Shown here piece by piece: positions 8,044-15,838 of a stretch of DNA of 64,000 nucleotides; position 1 is the first letter of the stretch, and the number at the start of each line of letters is the position of its first letter. The stretch lies in assembly GCA_944326445.1 (NCBI GenBank), contig CALVDZ010000002.1, positions 1-64,000 on the forward strand, in the 5' to 3' direction. Both the position numbers and the translations under genes were made by a program. Under the pieces are notes generated by a model. That model had not been told where the DNA came from. It did no database searches and saw only the letters and a list, made by a program, of their open reading frames with translations. This stretch comes from an uncultured Helicobacter sp. (GTDB lineage: Bacteria > Campylobacterota > Campylobacteria > Campylobacterales > Helicobacteraceae).

Positions 8044-8776
8044 ATGCTATGCAAAATTCTCACACTCCCCATACGCGCACTGCGCAGGATTTGGCGGCTT
8101 TGCGCACCTTGTATCAAGCGCACGAGCAAGCCCACTAACTGGCACAATCTCCGAAGCTTTGAGCCCATATCGCGCCTCTTTGGCTTTGATAGAGGCACGC
8201 CCATAGATAGAATCTACCAAGAAGACTTTTTGCGCACCTATGCCGCGCACATACAAGGCGTGGTGTGTGAGATCGCTGAAGATACCTATACCAAAAAATT
8301 TGGGCGCAATGTCTCACAATCCCACATCCTGCACTACACGGCGGATAACAAAAAAGCCACGATTGTGGGGGATTTGACAAAGTTTGAGAATCTGCCTCAA
8401 GGGATTTTAAACTGCTTTATCTGCACGGTTACGCTGAACTTCATCTACGACTACAAAAAGGCTATTAGAGGGATTTATAATATGCTAATGGGGGGGGGGG
8501 GCAGCACTGGTCACCGTAGCTGGGATCGTGCAAGTCTCTCGGCACGATTATGACAACTGGGGAGATTATTGGCGGTTTATGGAAATGGGGATTAAGCGGG
8601 ATTTTGAGGAAGTCTTTGGCGTGGGAAATGTAGAGAGCGTAGTGTATGGCAATCTCTTAGCACTGATGGCGGAGTTTCAGGGCATAGCTGCAGAGGAGCT
8701 CACCCGTGAGGAGATTATGCACAAGGATTTAGAATACCCCATCATCATAGGCATCTTTGCCAAAAAACCAAACTAA
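8044..8776 (+). CDS. Phase-variable SAM-dependent methyltransferase (out of frame here)
   Basis: The start is the ATG at 8044, behind AAAGGA. The first part (GVVCEIAEDTYTKKFG, then ILNCFICTVTLNFIYDYKKAIRGIYNML) looks like a class I methyltransferase. At 8490-8501 a 12-G run, counting the G of an in-frame ATG, puts the ribosome into a frame that ends at 8553. The downstream frame, reading GGGAALVTVAGIVQVSRHD and on to the stop at 8776, continues the domain: the tract would encode the Gly-rich turn that methyltransferases have as LxPGG. Losing one G (or gaining two) gives a 243-residue protein. This copy is therefore OFF. Likely substrate is a surface glycan or peptide, judged from the neighbours only. 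Confidence 0.72.
8490..8501 (+). repeat. Poly-G tract, 12 G, phase switch
   Basis: Homopolymer inside the methyltransferase gene. The frames before and after it differ by one base, so slipped-strand changes of the tract toggle full-length translation. It is followed by GCAGCACTG, as is the tract at 10524. Confidence 0.85.
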
Positions 8777-8785
8777 AGGAGATAA

Positions 8786-9766
8786 ATGCGACAAACACTG
8801 CGCAGCGCGCTAAAACAATACATCATTGAGCGACTTTGGCGATTAGAATCCAATAGGCGAGTTTTTGAGGGCAATGCCGCGATTTTGATGCTCCATAGGA
8901 TCGCGCCCATAGATTCAGCCAAGCTCCCTATCAATGAAGCCCTCAAAGTCTCGCCCGAGTTTTTGCAATCCTTTATCACGGAGGCAAAGGAGAGGGGCTA
9001 TAGCTTTGTCAGTCTCGATGAGCTCGCACACAACCTCACAGAATCTAAGCCTTTTAGCAAGCTACTATGTATCACGATTGATGATGGTTATAAGGACAAT
9101 CTCACCTATGGCTATCCTATCTTTGAAACACATCGCGTGCCCTTTTGTGTCTATGTCTGCACCTCGTTTCCAGAATCTAGCCACAATATGTGGTGGTTTG
9201 GTTTAGAGGATTTTCTCTTAGCCAATAAGGGGGGGGGGCAATACAGAGATTTAGCACAGATACAAGAGCTATTCCTCTCTTTACGCACACAGATTATCCA
9301 AAACTCCACGAGCTACACGGATTCTCTAGCTATTTGCCAAAAACTCGGTATCACTTATAATCCCCGCACATACGATTCTCTCGCACTTAGCTGGGAGGAC
9401 ATAGCACAACTTGCCACAAGTCCTCTTGCTACGATTGGCAATCACACCCATACACACCCCATTTTTAACCGCCTCACACCCCAAGAAGTTACCAATGACA
9501 TAGCGCAAGCCCAAGAGTTTTTCAAAGCACACAATCTCGCACCCAAGCACTTTGCCTATCCTTTTGGTGGCAAGATAGAAGTAGATTCTGCCTACTTTGG
9601 TATCCCACAAGAACTTGGCTTTGTGAGTGCTACCACCACGCGTATGGGGAGTATTTATCCTAAACACAAAGACTTTATGTATGCCTTGCCACGCTTTATG
9701 CTCACAGACACTTTTGCCCTACGACACATTTACCGACCTAGACGACAAAGAGTTGTTGTATCTTAA
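8786..9766 (+). CDS. Phase-variable polysaccharide deacetylase (NodB family), in frame
   Basis: 326 residues. NodB-type catalytic motifs are intact: TIDDGYKDN near residue 96 (general base and metal Asp) and IGNHTHTHP near 217 (metal His pair), followed by HFAYPFGGK. The protein would remove acetyl groups from an N-acetylated glycan. A 10-G tract at 9229-9238 encodes a Gly-Gly-Gly in a loop after LLANK; with 10 G the frame is open, so the gene is ON here. It begins 10 bases after the upstream methyltransferase stop and ends just before the next methyltransferase, so the three form one transcription unit. No signal peptide is evident, which suggests action on a lipid-linked or cytoplasmic intermediate. 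Confidence 0.82.
   Translation: MRQTLRSALKQYIIERLWRLESNRRVFEGNAAILMLHRIAPIDSAKLPINEALKVSPEFLQSFITEAKERGYSFVSLDELAHNLTESKPFSKLLCITIDDGYKDNLTYGYPIFETHRVPFCVYVCTSFPESSHNMWWFGLEDFLLANKGGGQYRDLAQIQELFLSLRTQIIQNSTSYTDSLAICQKLGITYNPRTYDSLALSWEDIAQLATSPLATIGNHTHTHPIFNRLTPQEVTNDIAQAQEFFKAHNLAPKHFAYPFGGKIEVDSAYFGIPQELGFVSATTTRMGSIYPKHKDFMYALPRFMLTDTFALRHIYRPRRQRVVVS
9229..9238 (+). repeat. Poly-G tract, 10 G
   Basis: Lies mid-gene in the NodB-family deacetylase; a change of one base would truncate the protein before its metal-binding His motif. Confidence 0.85.
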
Positions 9767-9782
9767 GCACAAAGGAGCTGTT

Positions 9783-10598
9783 ATGATAGACATAGACTTA
9801 GACAAAATAGAATTAGAACCAAAGGACAGAGCAGCATTGCAAGCACTCCTAGATTCACAAGACCCAAATATTAGCGATGATGTGGAGCAAATGTGGTATC
9901 TACTCAACCAAGTATGGGTAACAATGGGCTGTGATAACAAGAATCTTGATTGGGAAAAAATAGGAGCGTATTATGCACACCCAGTATGGATTCTAAATGG
10001 GCTCTTCACGCAATATGACAAACTAAGCTTTAGTATCCGAGAATCCATTGCGTGCTATATTGCCAGCAAAAACTTTAAAAAAATCTGTGATTATGGCGGT
10101 GGGTTTGGCACACTTGCTGGAGAAATTGCCAAAGTCTGTCCAAATGCACAAATTGAAATCTATGAACCATTCCCAAGCGTGTATGGTAAAAAATATATCA
10201 AAAACTTTGCAAATATCAGGTTTGTGGATAGGCTAGAATCTGGGCGGTATGACTGCCTCGTAAGCACCGATGTGCTAGAGCATGTCGATGATCCGATGGC
10301 GACCTTTGGGGAGATGTTAGAATCACTAAAGCCTGGTGGCGAGGCACTCATAGGCAATTGCTTTTATCCCGTGATAGAATGCCACTTGCCCAAAAACTTC
10401 CATTTTCGCTACACCTTTGACTTCCTCGCGAGATTTTTTGGGCTAAGAAAACTTGGAAAGATAGAGGGTGCGGAATATGTGCAAATCTTTGCAAAAACAA
10501 GTAGGGCTTCTAAAATCCTAATTGGGGGGGGGGGCAGCACTGAGCAAAGCTATCTACCCATTTATCCTAGCCCTAGAGCCGCTGCGTCCGCTTGCTAG
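9783..10598 (+). CDS. Phase-variable SAM-dependent methyltransferase with switchable C-terminus
   Basis: 271 residues from the ATG at 9783, behind AAAGGAG; the frame is open further upstream but lacks a ribosome site and overlaps the deacetylase. Class I methyltransferase motifs: CDYGGGFGTLAGEIA (SAM loop), then CLVSTDVLEHVDDP and SLKPGGEAL. An 11-G run at 10524-10534 lies after the catalytic domain. In the present frame it leads to a 21-residue Ser/Ala-rich tail. One G fewer gives an alternative tail, beginning GAALSKAIYPFILALEP, that stops at 10638 (284 residues) and looks like a natural C-terminus. The switch may alter the tail rather than abolish the enzyme. Confidence 0.78.
   Translation: MIDIDLDKIELEPKDRAALQALLDSQDPNISDDVEQMWYLLNQVWVTMGCDNKNLDWEKIGAYYAHPVWILNGLFTQYDKLSFSIRESIACYIASKNFKKICDYGGGFGTLAGEIAKVCPNAQIEIYEPFPSVYGKKYIKNFANIRFVDRLESGRYDCLVSTDVLEHVDDPMATFGEMLESLKPGGEALIGNCFYPVIECHLPKNFHFRYTFDFLARFFGLRKLGKIEGAEYVQIFAKTSRASKILIGGGGSTEQSYLPIYPSPRAAASAC
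10524..10534 (+). repeat. Poly-G tract, 11 G
   Basis: Near the 3' end of the methyltransferase gene; selects between a tail ending at 10598 and one ending at 10638 that overlaps the convergent gltS end. Confidence 0.85.
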
Positions 10599-10617
10599 AA
10601 TCGCCAAAAGAGCGATC

Positions 10618-11826
10618 CTAAAACACAGGAAGTGCTAGCATACCGCTCACCACCAAAGCGTTCAAAATATCCACAAAAAACGCACCAACCAAAGGCACGA
10701 TGATAAACGCCATATGGCTTATGCCATAGTGGTGCGTAACTGCCTGCATATTTACCATAGCCGTGGGAGTAGCACCTAGCCCAAAGCCGCAATGCCCAGC
10801 AGAGAGCACGCACGCATCATAATCCCTCCCACAGAATCTAAAAGTAACAAACACCGCATACAAAACCATCACAACCACTTGCGCCACCAAAATCACAACC
10901 ATCGGCAGTGCCAAGGACACGAGATCAAGGATGTTGATATTCATAAGCGCAAAGGCTAAGAAAAGTGCCAAGCTCACATTGCCCAAAACGCCCATCTCTC
11001 TATCAAACACATAATGGATACGGCTTGCAGCGAGGAGATTGCGCAATGCCGCTCCGATAAAGAGACACCACACAAAAGTAGGGATAGTCAGAGGCGAGCC
11101 GCGTAGTGCGTCTGCGATGAGCGTGCCACAAAGCAGGCAAATGGCAATGAGCGCAAGGGATTCTACAAATGAAGTAGCAGTGATGAGCCGCACCTTTGTG
11201 GGCTCTTCAAAGATGTTTTCACGCATATTTTCAAAGTCCTTATTGTGCGCTTTGGGATCGAGTTTGTGGCGTTTCATCAGATAATGCGCCACGGGACCGC
11301 CTATGATGCCCCCAGCGATCAGCCCAAAAGTCGCACAAGCCATAGCCACGCCATCGGCGATCGTGAAGTGATACGGAGAGGCTTTAAACACCTCTGCCCA
11401 CGCAGCTCCGGTGCCGTGCCCTCCGCTCATCGTGATAGAGCCTCCCAAAAGCCCTATGAGCGGATTTACGCCCATCAGCTCGGCAAGGAGGACGCCCACG
11501 ACATTTTGGGTAACCAAAAGCCCCAGCACCACGAGCAAAAACACGATGAGAATCTTCCCGCCTTTTTTGAGCGAGGCAAAATCCGCACTCAAGCCAATGC
11601 TCGCATAAAATGCTAAGAGCAGTGGCTCTTGCAGCGACGCATCAAAGCTAATCTTAAAGCCAAAATAATGCGCCAAAATAAAAAGCCCAATCGCCACGAT
11701 CACCCCACCCACCACTGGTTCTGGGATATTGTAATAGGACAAAAACCCGATTTTAGAGACGATAAACCGCCCAAGGAGCAGGACAATCACCAACGACACC
11801 AAAGTGGCATAAAAGTTCAATTCCAT
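10618..11826 (-). CDS. gltS: Sodium/glutamate symporter GltS
   Basis: 402 residues from MELNFYATL, the usual GltS start; an upstream Met at 11865 would add 13 residues. GltS is an inner-membrane Na+-glutamate symporter. Two inverted halves of hydrophobic segments are seen, each with the family's Gly-rich re-entrant loop: LGGSITMSGGHGTGAAW near residue 135 and CGFGLGATPTAMVNM near 350. The hydrophilic loop (about residues 190-225, HKLDPKAHNKDFEN) lies between the halves. It is convergent with the phase-variable methyltransferase, whose alternative 3' end would overlap it by about 20 bases. Confidence 0.93.
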   Translation of the reverse strand: MELNFYATLVSLVIVLLLGRFIVSKIGFLSYYNIPEPVVGGVIVAIGLFILAHYFGFKISFDASLQEPLLLAFYASIGLSADFASLKKGGKILIVFLLVVLGLLVTQNVVGVLLAELMGVNPLIGLLGGSITMSGGHGTGAAWAEVFKASPYHFTIADGVAMACATFGLIAGGIIGGPVAHYLMKRHKLDPKAHNKDFENMRENIFEEPTKVRLITATSFVESLALIAICLLCGTLIADALRGSPLTIPTFVWCLFIGAALRNLLAASRIHYVFDREMGVLGNVSLALFLAFALMNINILDLVSLALPMVVILVAQVVVMVLYAVFVTFRFCGRDYDACVLSAGHCGFGLGATPTAMVNMQAVTHHYGISHMAFIIVPLVGAFFVDILNALVVSGMLALPVF

Positions 11827-11865
11827 AACGCCAATCCTCGCAATACTTGAAAATATAAGGAGCAA

Positions 11866-12069
11866 AGTATAGCCAAAATCCTCTAAATACTTTGGATTCT
11901 GTGATGAATTTAGAATCTGTAAGGTATTTAGATTCCAAATCTGCTTTGAGATTCTCTGTGTTGGGGATTGTGTAGATTGCTAGATTCTGAAAAGTTAGAT
12001 TCTCTATTTTGTTTTTGTGAATCTTAGAATCTGTGGAACTAGATTCTAAAGCTTGCTCTTATGCTCGCC
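11866..12069. repeat. AGATTCT-rich spacer
   Basis: About 200 bases between gltS and the EamA gene with no credible frame. Many AGATTCT/AGAATCT heptamers lie between 11891 and 12048, but no complete HR-A or HR-B element. Confidence 0.5.
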
Positions 12070-12975
12070 CTAGCGCAAAAGCCCCTTTAGCCAACGCAGG
12101 TGTGAATCTCTATAAATGCCAAGCATATAAATAGCCCCAATAGCTAGCGCGCAGCCTATGAGCGTGCGCACATCGGGGGTTTCATCAAGCATAAAAAACG
12201 ACAGCACAAGCGCAAAGACGGGCACAAGCAGCAAGAAACTCCCGCCTTTATGCACGCCTAGCACCTCTATGCCTTTGTAAAAAATGCTTGTCGCCACCAC
12301 TACAGAGAGCACACTCACGACCAAAAAGCAAGCCCAAAATACAGAATCTGCCTCCGCTAAACTCGCCCCTATCCCCTCTCCTAGCACGAGATAGGGCACA
12401 AAAAGCAATGCGCTCACAAAAGAAACATAGCAATTAAACTGCAAGGGGTGCAAAAGCGCCCTTTTGCTCGTCAGTGTTACCAATGTCCAAGCAAACGCAG
12501 CACCGACAAAAAAGAGATTGAAAGGATTGAGCAGTGAGGAAAAATCCTCGATATGGAGCAAAAAAATCCCGGATATGAGCCCAAGAATTAGCCCGAGCTT
12601 CTCGCGCGCACTCACATACACGCCGCCAAAAAGCATACTAAGCAATGAGCCAAAAATGGGCGAAAGCGTCGTGGTGATCACCCCCGCGCGCCCCGCGTCG
12701 CCAAAAGTGAGTCCTTGGAAAAAGAGCAAGGAATACAGGGCATTGCACACTCCCGCGACGCACACGAGGACAAATTGCGCTCTAGAGAGCCTAAAAGAAA
12801 TCCTAAAAACTATCATCAAAGGCAGGATACACGCCCACACTAGCGAAAAACGCATAAGCGCGATAAGATAGGGGTGGGCTTGGTGGGTAAGGATCTTTGA
12901 GCAGGGCCAAGATAACGCCCAAAGCAGCATAGCAAAAAACATCGCTAATGTATAAAATCGCTCCGTGCGCTCCAC
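12070..12975 (-). CDS. EamA/DMT-family transporter
   Basis: 301 residues with about ten hydrophobic segments in two EamA halves. The usual EamA features are present: WALSWPCSKIL early, FFQGLTFGDAGRAGVITTTLSPIFGSLL at the end of the first half and FYKGIEVLGVHKGGSFLLLVPVFALV at the end of the second. Such proteins export amino acids or other small metabolites; the substrate is not predictable. I chose a GTG at 12975 because it follows AAAGGAGG, while the longer reading from 13011 has no ribosome site. It lies downstream of a gene with a flavin-binding-type fold but is separated from it by a short direct repeat. Confidence 0.82.
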   Translation of the reverse strand: MERTERFYTLAMFFAMLLWALSWPCSKILTHQAHPYLIALMRFSLVWACILPLMIVFRISFRLSRAQFVLVCVAGVCNALYSLLFFQGLTFGDAGRAGVITTTLSPIFGSLLSMLFGGVYVSAREKLGLILGLISGIFLLHIEDFSSLLNPFNLFFVGAAFAWTLVTLTSKRALLHPLQFNCYVSFVSALLFVPYLVLGEGIGASLAEADSVFWACFLVVSVLSVVVATSIFYKGIEVLGVHKGGSFLLLVPVFALVLSFFMLDETPDVRTLIGCALAIGAIYMLGIYRDSHLRWLKGLLR

Positions 12976-13018
12976 GCGCCCTCCTTTGGTATTTTGCGCG
13001 ATTTGCAGCACTCTTAAA

Positions 13019-13065
13019 GCCCTAAAGACTTGCGCCCCTTTTTTGAGCCCTAAAGACTTGCGCCC
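13019..13065. repeat. 19-bp direct repeat between genes
   Basis: GCCCTAAAGACTTGCGCCC occurs at 13019-13037 and again at 13047-13065, 28 bases apart, directly downstream of the stop at 13066. It is probably a recent duplication; no function is evident. Confidence 0.8.
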
Positions 13066-13476
13066 TTAAGCCTTTAGCTGCGTGCGCTCTCCTTTAGAAT
13101 CTTCAAGCTGCGCGCTGACATTCTCTAGGTAAAACACCACAAAGTCTGGATTATTCACATCTGTATAGATTTGCTTCACAACAGGGTATTTGGCAAACAT
13201 CGCCTCCTTAGCATCGAGGTGCTGGGCTACTCTAGCCTCCCCGCGCAGACGCAAAAAGCTCCCATCTTGCGCGCACGCACAATACTCTATGCCCGGGTGG
13301 CTTTGGATATGCTTGTAAAAGTTTTTGGTGCTCGCAGTGGCGAAGTAGATTCTGTCATTGTGATAGAGGATACTCTGCACGGGGCGCACTCGTGGATTGC
13401 CACAAGTGCCCTTAGTGCTCAAAAAGCCCAATCCACAACTATCGATAAACGCTACGACTTGGGCTAAGGTGCGCAT
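13066..13476 (-). CDS. Pyridoxamine 5'-phosphate oxidase-like (split-barrel) protein
   Basis: 136 residues. The pattern GFLSTKGTCGNPRVRPVQSILYHNDRIYF, then TASTKNFYKHIQSHPGIEYCA and FLRLRGEARV, fits small FMN- or heme-binding split-barrel proteins. Several proteins of this kind in epsilon-proteobacteria are heme-handling or redox proteins; which applies here is unknown. It starts 2 bases after the tpx stop, so the two genes are probably cotranscribed, consistent with a role in redox protection (inference from context). Confidence 0.72.
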   Translation of the reverse strand: MRTLAQVVAFIDSCGLGFLSTKGTCGNPRVRPVQSILYHNDRIYFATASTKNFYKHIQSHPGIEYCACAQDGSFLRLRGEARVAQHLDAKEAMFAKYPVVKQIYTDVNNPDFVVFYLENVSAQLEDSKGERTQLKA

Positions 13477-13477
13477 A

Positions 13478-13975
13478 CTACTTCACCGCACCAAGTGCCG
13501 CGTCGTAGTTTGGCTCATTAGTTATCTCACTCACGACTTCTTTATGCACGATTTTGCCATTTGGATCCACCACAAACACCGCGCGTGTGAGCAACCCCGC
13601 TAGTGGAGAATCCGCTAGCACCACGCCATAAGCCTCTCCAAATGCCTTAGCCCTAAAATCACTCAACGCCACAACTTTGTCAATCCCCTCTGTGCTGCAA
13701 AATCTCCCCTGTGCAAAAGGCAAATCAAGCGAGATGACAAACACCTCGGTATTGGGCAGGCTCGCGGCTTTTTGGTTAAATTTGCGTGTCTGTGTAGCGC
13801 ACACGCCGGTATCCAGTGAGGGCACGACATTGATGATTTGGTATTTACCACTTGCTCCGCCCACGCTTTTTGCGCTCAAATCCCCCGCGACAAGCTCGAC
13901 TTTGGGCGCGCTATCGCCCACATTGACTTCTTTACCTTTTAGTGTGGCAGCATTGCCATGAAATGTAACAGACAT
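13478..13975 (-). CDS. tpx: Thiol peroxidase Tpx
   Basis: 165 residues, atypical 2-Cys peroxiredoxin that reduces hydroperoxides with thioredoxin; a TrxB is encoded at 42250. The peroxidatic cysteine is in PSLDTGVCATQTRKFN (near residue 60) and the resolving cysteine in GRFCSTEG (near 94), the spacing expected for Tpx. The start ATG at 13975 follows AAGGAG. It is divergent from the PIN-PhoH gene, with an AT-rich gap of 88 bases. Confidence 0.95.
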   Translation of the reverse strand: MSVTFHGNAATLKGKEVNVGDSAPKVELVAGDLSAKSVGGASGKYQIINVVPSLDTGVCATQTRKFNQKAASLPNTEVFVISLDLPFAQGRFCSTEGIDKVVALSDFRAKAFGEAYGVVLADSPLAGLLTRAVFVVDPNGKIVHKEVVSEITNEPNYDAALGAVK

Positions 13976-14026
13976 TTTCTCTCCTTAAAATTTATTATTT
14001 GGAAGTAGCCTTAAGTAAAACCTTGC

Positions 14027-14032
14027 TACAAT
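14027..14032 (+). promoter_or_regulatory. -10 box TGCTACAAT
   Basis: TACAAT after TGC, 32 bases before the TTG start of the PIN-PhoH gene. Confidence 0.6.
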
Positions 14033-14063
14033 CCAAGCCTTAGATTTTATAAAGGGATTTTAA

Positions 14064-15836
14064 TTGAATCGTAAATCATACCTGCTTGATACTTCCGTGA
14101 TTTTAGACGACATACAAAACATCGTGTATCTCTACCAAGACGGGGCAAACACCCTCTACCTCTCTGACACTATCATCGATGAGCTTGATAAGAAAAAGGA
14201 ATTGATGAATGAAATGGGGTATTTTGTGCGCGAGTTTTTTCGCAATCTCTACACGCCCGAGGATTCTAACACTGCTATAGAATCTAAGCAATCTAAACCT
14301 TTAGATTCTAGCCAAAGCACCCTAAGCACGCACAGCGATAATGAAAATACAGAATCTAGCACTAGCATTCATAAGCCCCTAGGCTCAAATGAGGTTTTGG
14401 ATTCTAAAAAATCCCCTGTATGTGCGCGCAGCGTAAGCATAGAGGATTTACTCCCTGCTAGCGGCAAGCAATTTTCACAGAGTGAAAATACAGAATCTAG
14501 TTCGGTGTATAGAAAAGGTATTAGCCCAAGTGGCGTGCCTGACGCGCTGACACCAAGCGACACTTTAGATTCTAAAAAATCCTCTGTATGTTCGCGCAGC
14601 GGAGCGAGCGAGGATTTACTCCTCGCAAGCGGCAAGCAATTTTCACAAAGTGAAAATTGCAATAAACATAACGACTACATCAGACAAATCTATTTTTTGC
14701 ACAACTCCCGCCATATCCCCATCACGCTCATTTATCGCCCGCATTATGACATACCCTATGAGGAGCGCAGCCTCAATGACACCAAAATCATCGCGATTGC
14801 CAAAGACTACAATCTCACGCTTCTAACCAACGACATCTCGCTAAAAATCCGCGCCCTCACGCAAAATCTAAACGCCCAATCACTCTTTAGAAACCGCGTA
14901 GAAAATCCCGAAAAAATAGACTTTTGGCAAACATTTGAGATTCACAAAGATGAGAATCTAAGCGCGCTAGAATCTAGCGAGGCATTTAGTAGGCTAAAAA
15001 ATTGGAGCTTGCTAGAGCTCATCGAGCTTGATAATACCGATAGCTCAATGTATCGCACGGGCAAAAAAAGCTTTGGCTTTAAAATCAATGGAAAATGCGA
15101 GATAGCCAACCTCGATGAGATGATTGAGGACAACAAGCCCTACATCACGCCCGCAAACTTGGAGCAAAAAATGCTCTATGCGATGCTGCTACACCCCAAA
15201 AATCTCATCAGTATCGTTACAGGAGCCACCGGCAGCGGCAAGACGCTCATCGCGCTGCAAGCGGGGCTAACCCTGCTCAAAAACGGCAGTGTGGAGGGTA
15301 TCATCTACCTGCGCAACACCGTCACAGCCACCGACAAAGAAGCCGAGCTAGGATTCCGCAAAGGCGATGAGAGCCAAAAGCTAAGCTATTTTATGTATCC
15401 ACTCTATAGCGCGATAAATTGTATGATTGACAAGCTCCAGCAGGGCTCGCTGGCTAAGCGCATAGAATACCGCGGCGAAGTCAAAAGTATCGAGAAAATG
15501 GAAGCCACCGAGTATTTTTTGCAAAAGCACAAGATCGAAGTGCTAGACATCGCCCACGCGCGCGGCATTACCATTGCTAATAAATTCATCATCTTTGATG
15601 AAGTCCAAAACGCCTCAAACGCGACGATTAAGCTCATCGGCACGAGGGTTGGCGAGGGAAGTAGGATCGTGTTTTTGGGGGATTGGGCGCAGATAGATCA
15701 CCCATATCTTAGCAAATTCCGCAATGGCGCGCTAAGCCTGCTCCAAAAAGCCGTAAGCGATGATATGATAGCCGCTATGCAGCTACGCCAAACCATACGC
15801 AGCGACATCGCGCGGTGGTTTGGAGATTTTGAGTAA
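14064..15836 (+). CDS. PIN domain-PhoH family ATPase with a repeat insertion inside the PIN domain
   Basis: 590 residues, TTG start behind AAAGGGA. The N-terminal PIN half has DTSVILDD (residues 8-15) and DTIIDELDKK; the second PIN half, NDTKIIAIAKDYNLTLLTNDI, begins only near residue 240. Between them about 125 residues (roughly 73-198) are low complexity and encoded by two reversed HR-B copies plus AGAATCT DNA. The PhoH ATPase follows, with GATGSGKT near 391 (Walker A) and FDEVQNAS near 512 (Walker B). PIN-PhoH proteins are thought to be ATP-dependent ribonucleases. Usual length is about 450-470, so the excess equals the insertion. The frame is uninterrupted, so the protein is probably functional. 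Confidence 0.88.
   Translation: MNRKSYLLDTSVILDDIQNIVYLYQDGANTLYLSDTIIDELDKKKELMNEMGYFVREFFRNLYTPEDSNTAIESKQSKPLDSSQSTLSTHSDNENTESSTSIHKPLGSNEVLDSKKSPVCARSVSIEDLLPASGKQFSQSENTESSSVYRKGISPSGVPDALTPSDTLDSKKSSVCSRSGASEDLLLASGKQFSQSENCNKHNDYIRQIYFLHNSRHIPITLIYRPHYDIPYEERSLNDTKIIAIAKDYNLTLLTNDISLKIRALTQNLNAQSLFRNRVENPEKIDFWQTFEIHKDENLSALESSEAFSRLKNWSLLELIELDNTDSSMYRTGKKSFGFKINGKCEIANLDEMIEDNKPYITPANLEQKMLYAMLLHPKNLISIVTGATGSGKTLIALQAGLTLLKNGSVEGIIYLRNTVTATDKEAELGFRKGDESQKLSYFMYPLYSAINCMIDKLQQGSLAKRIEYRGEVKSIEKMEATEYFLQKHKIEVLDIAHARGITIANKFIIFDEVQNASNATIKLIGTRVGEGSRIVFLGDWAQIDHPYLSKFRNGALSLLQKAVSDDMIAAMQLRQTIRSDIARWFGDFE
14396..14660 (-). repeat. Two HR-B copies in reverse inside the PIN-PhoH gene
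   Basis: 14504-14660 matches a whole HR-B unit in reverse complement, including GTATAGAAAAGGT, GCGTGCCTGACGCG, TGTATGTTCGCGCAGCGGAGCG and the terminal hairpin GCAATTTTCAC/GTGAAAATTGC. 14396-14487 is a partial copy of the same end. The stems differ from the intergenic copies at 17017-17527 but stay complementary in the full copy. Confidence 0.8.
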
Positions 15837-15838
15837 CT

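Noticed and set aside
8528..8776. Separate small gene starting at GTG 8528
   Set aside because: It is the continuation of the methyltransferase after the G tract; no ribosome site precedes it and the domain is completed by joining the frames.
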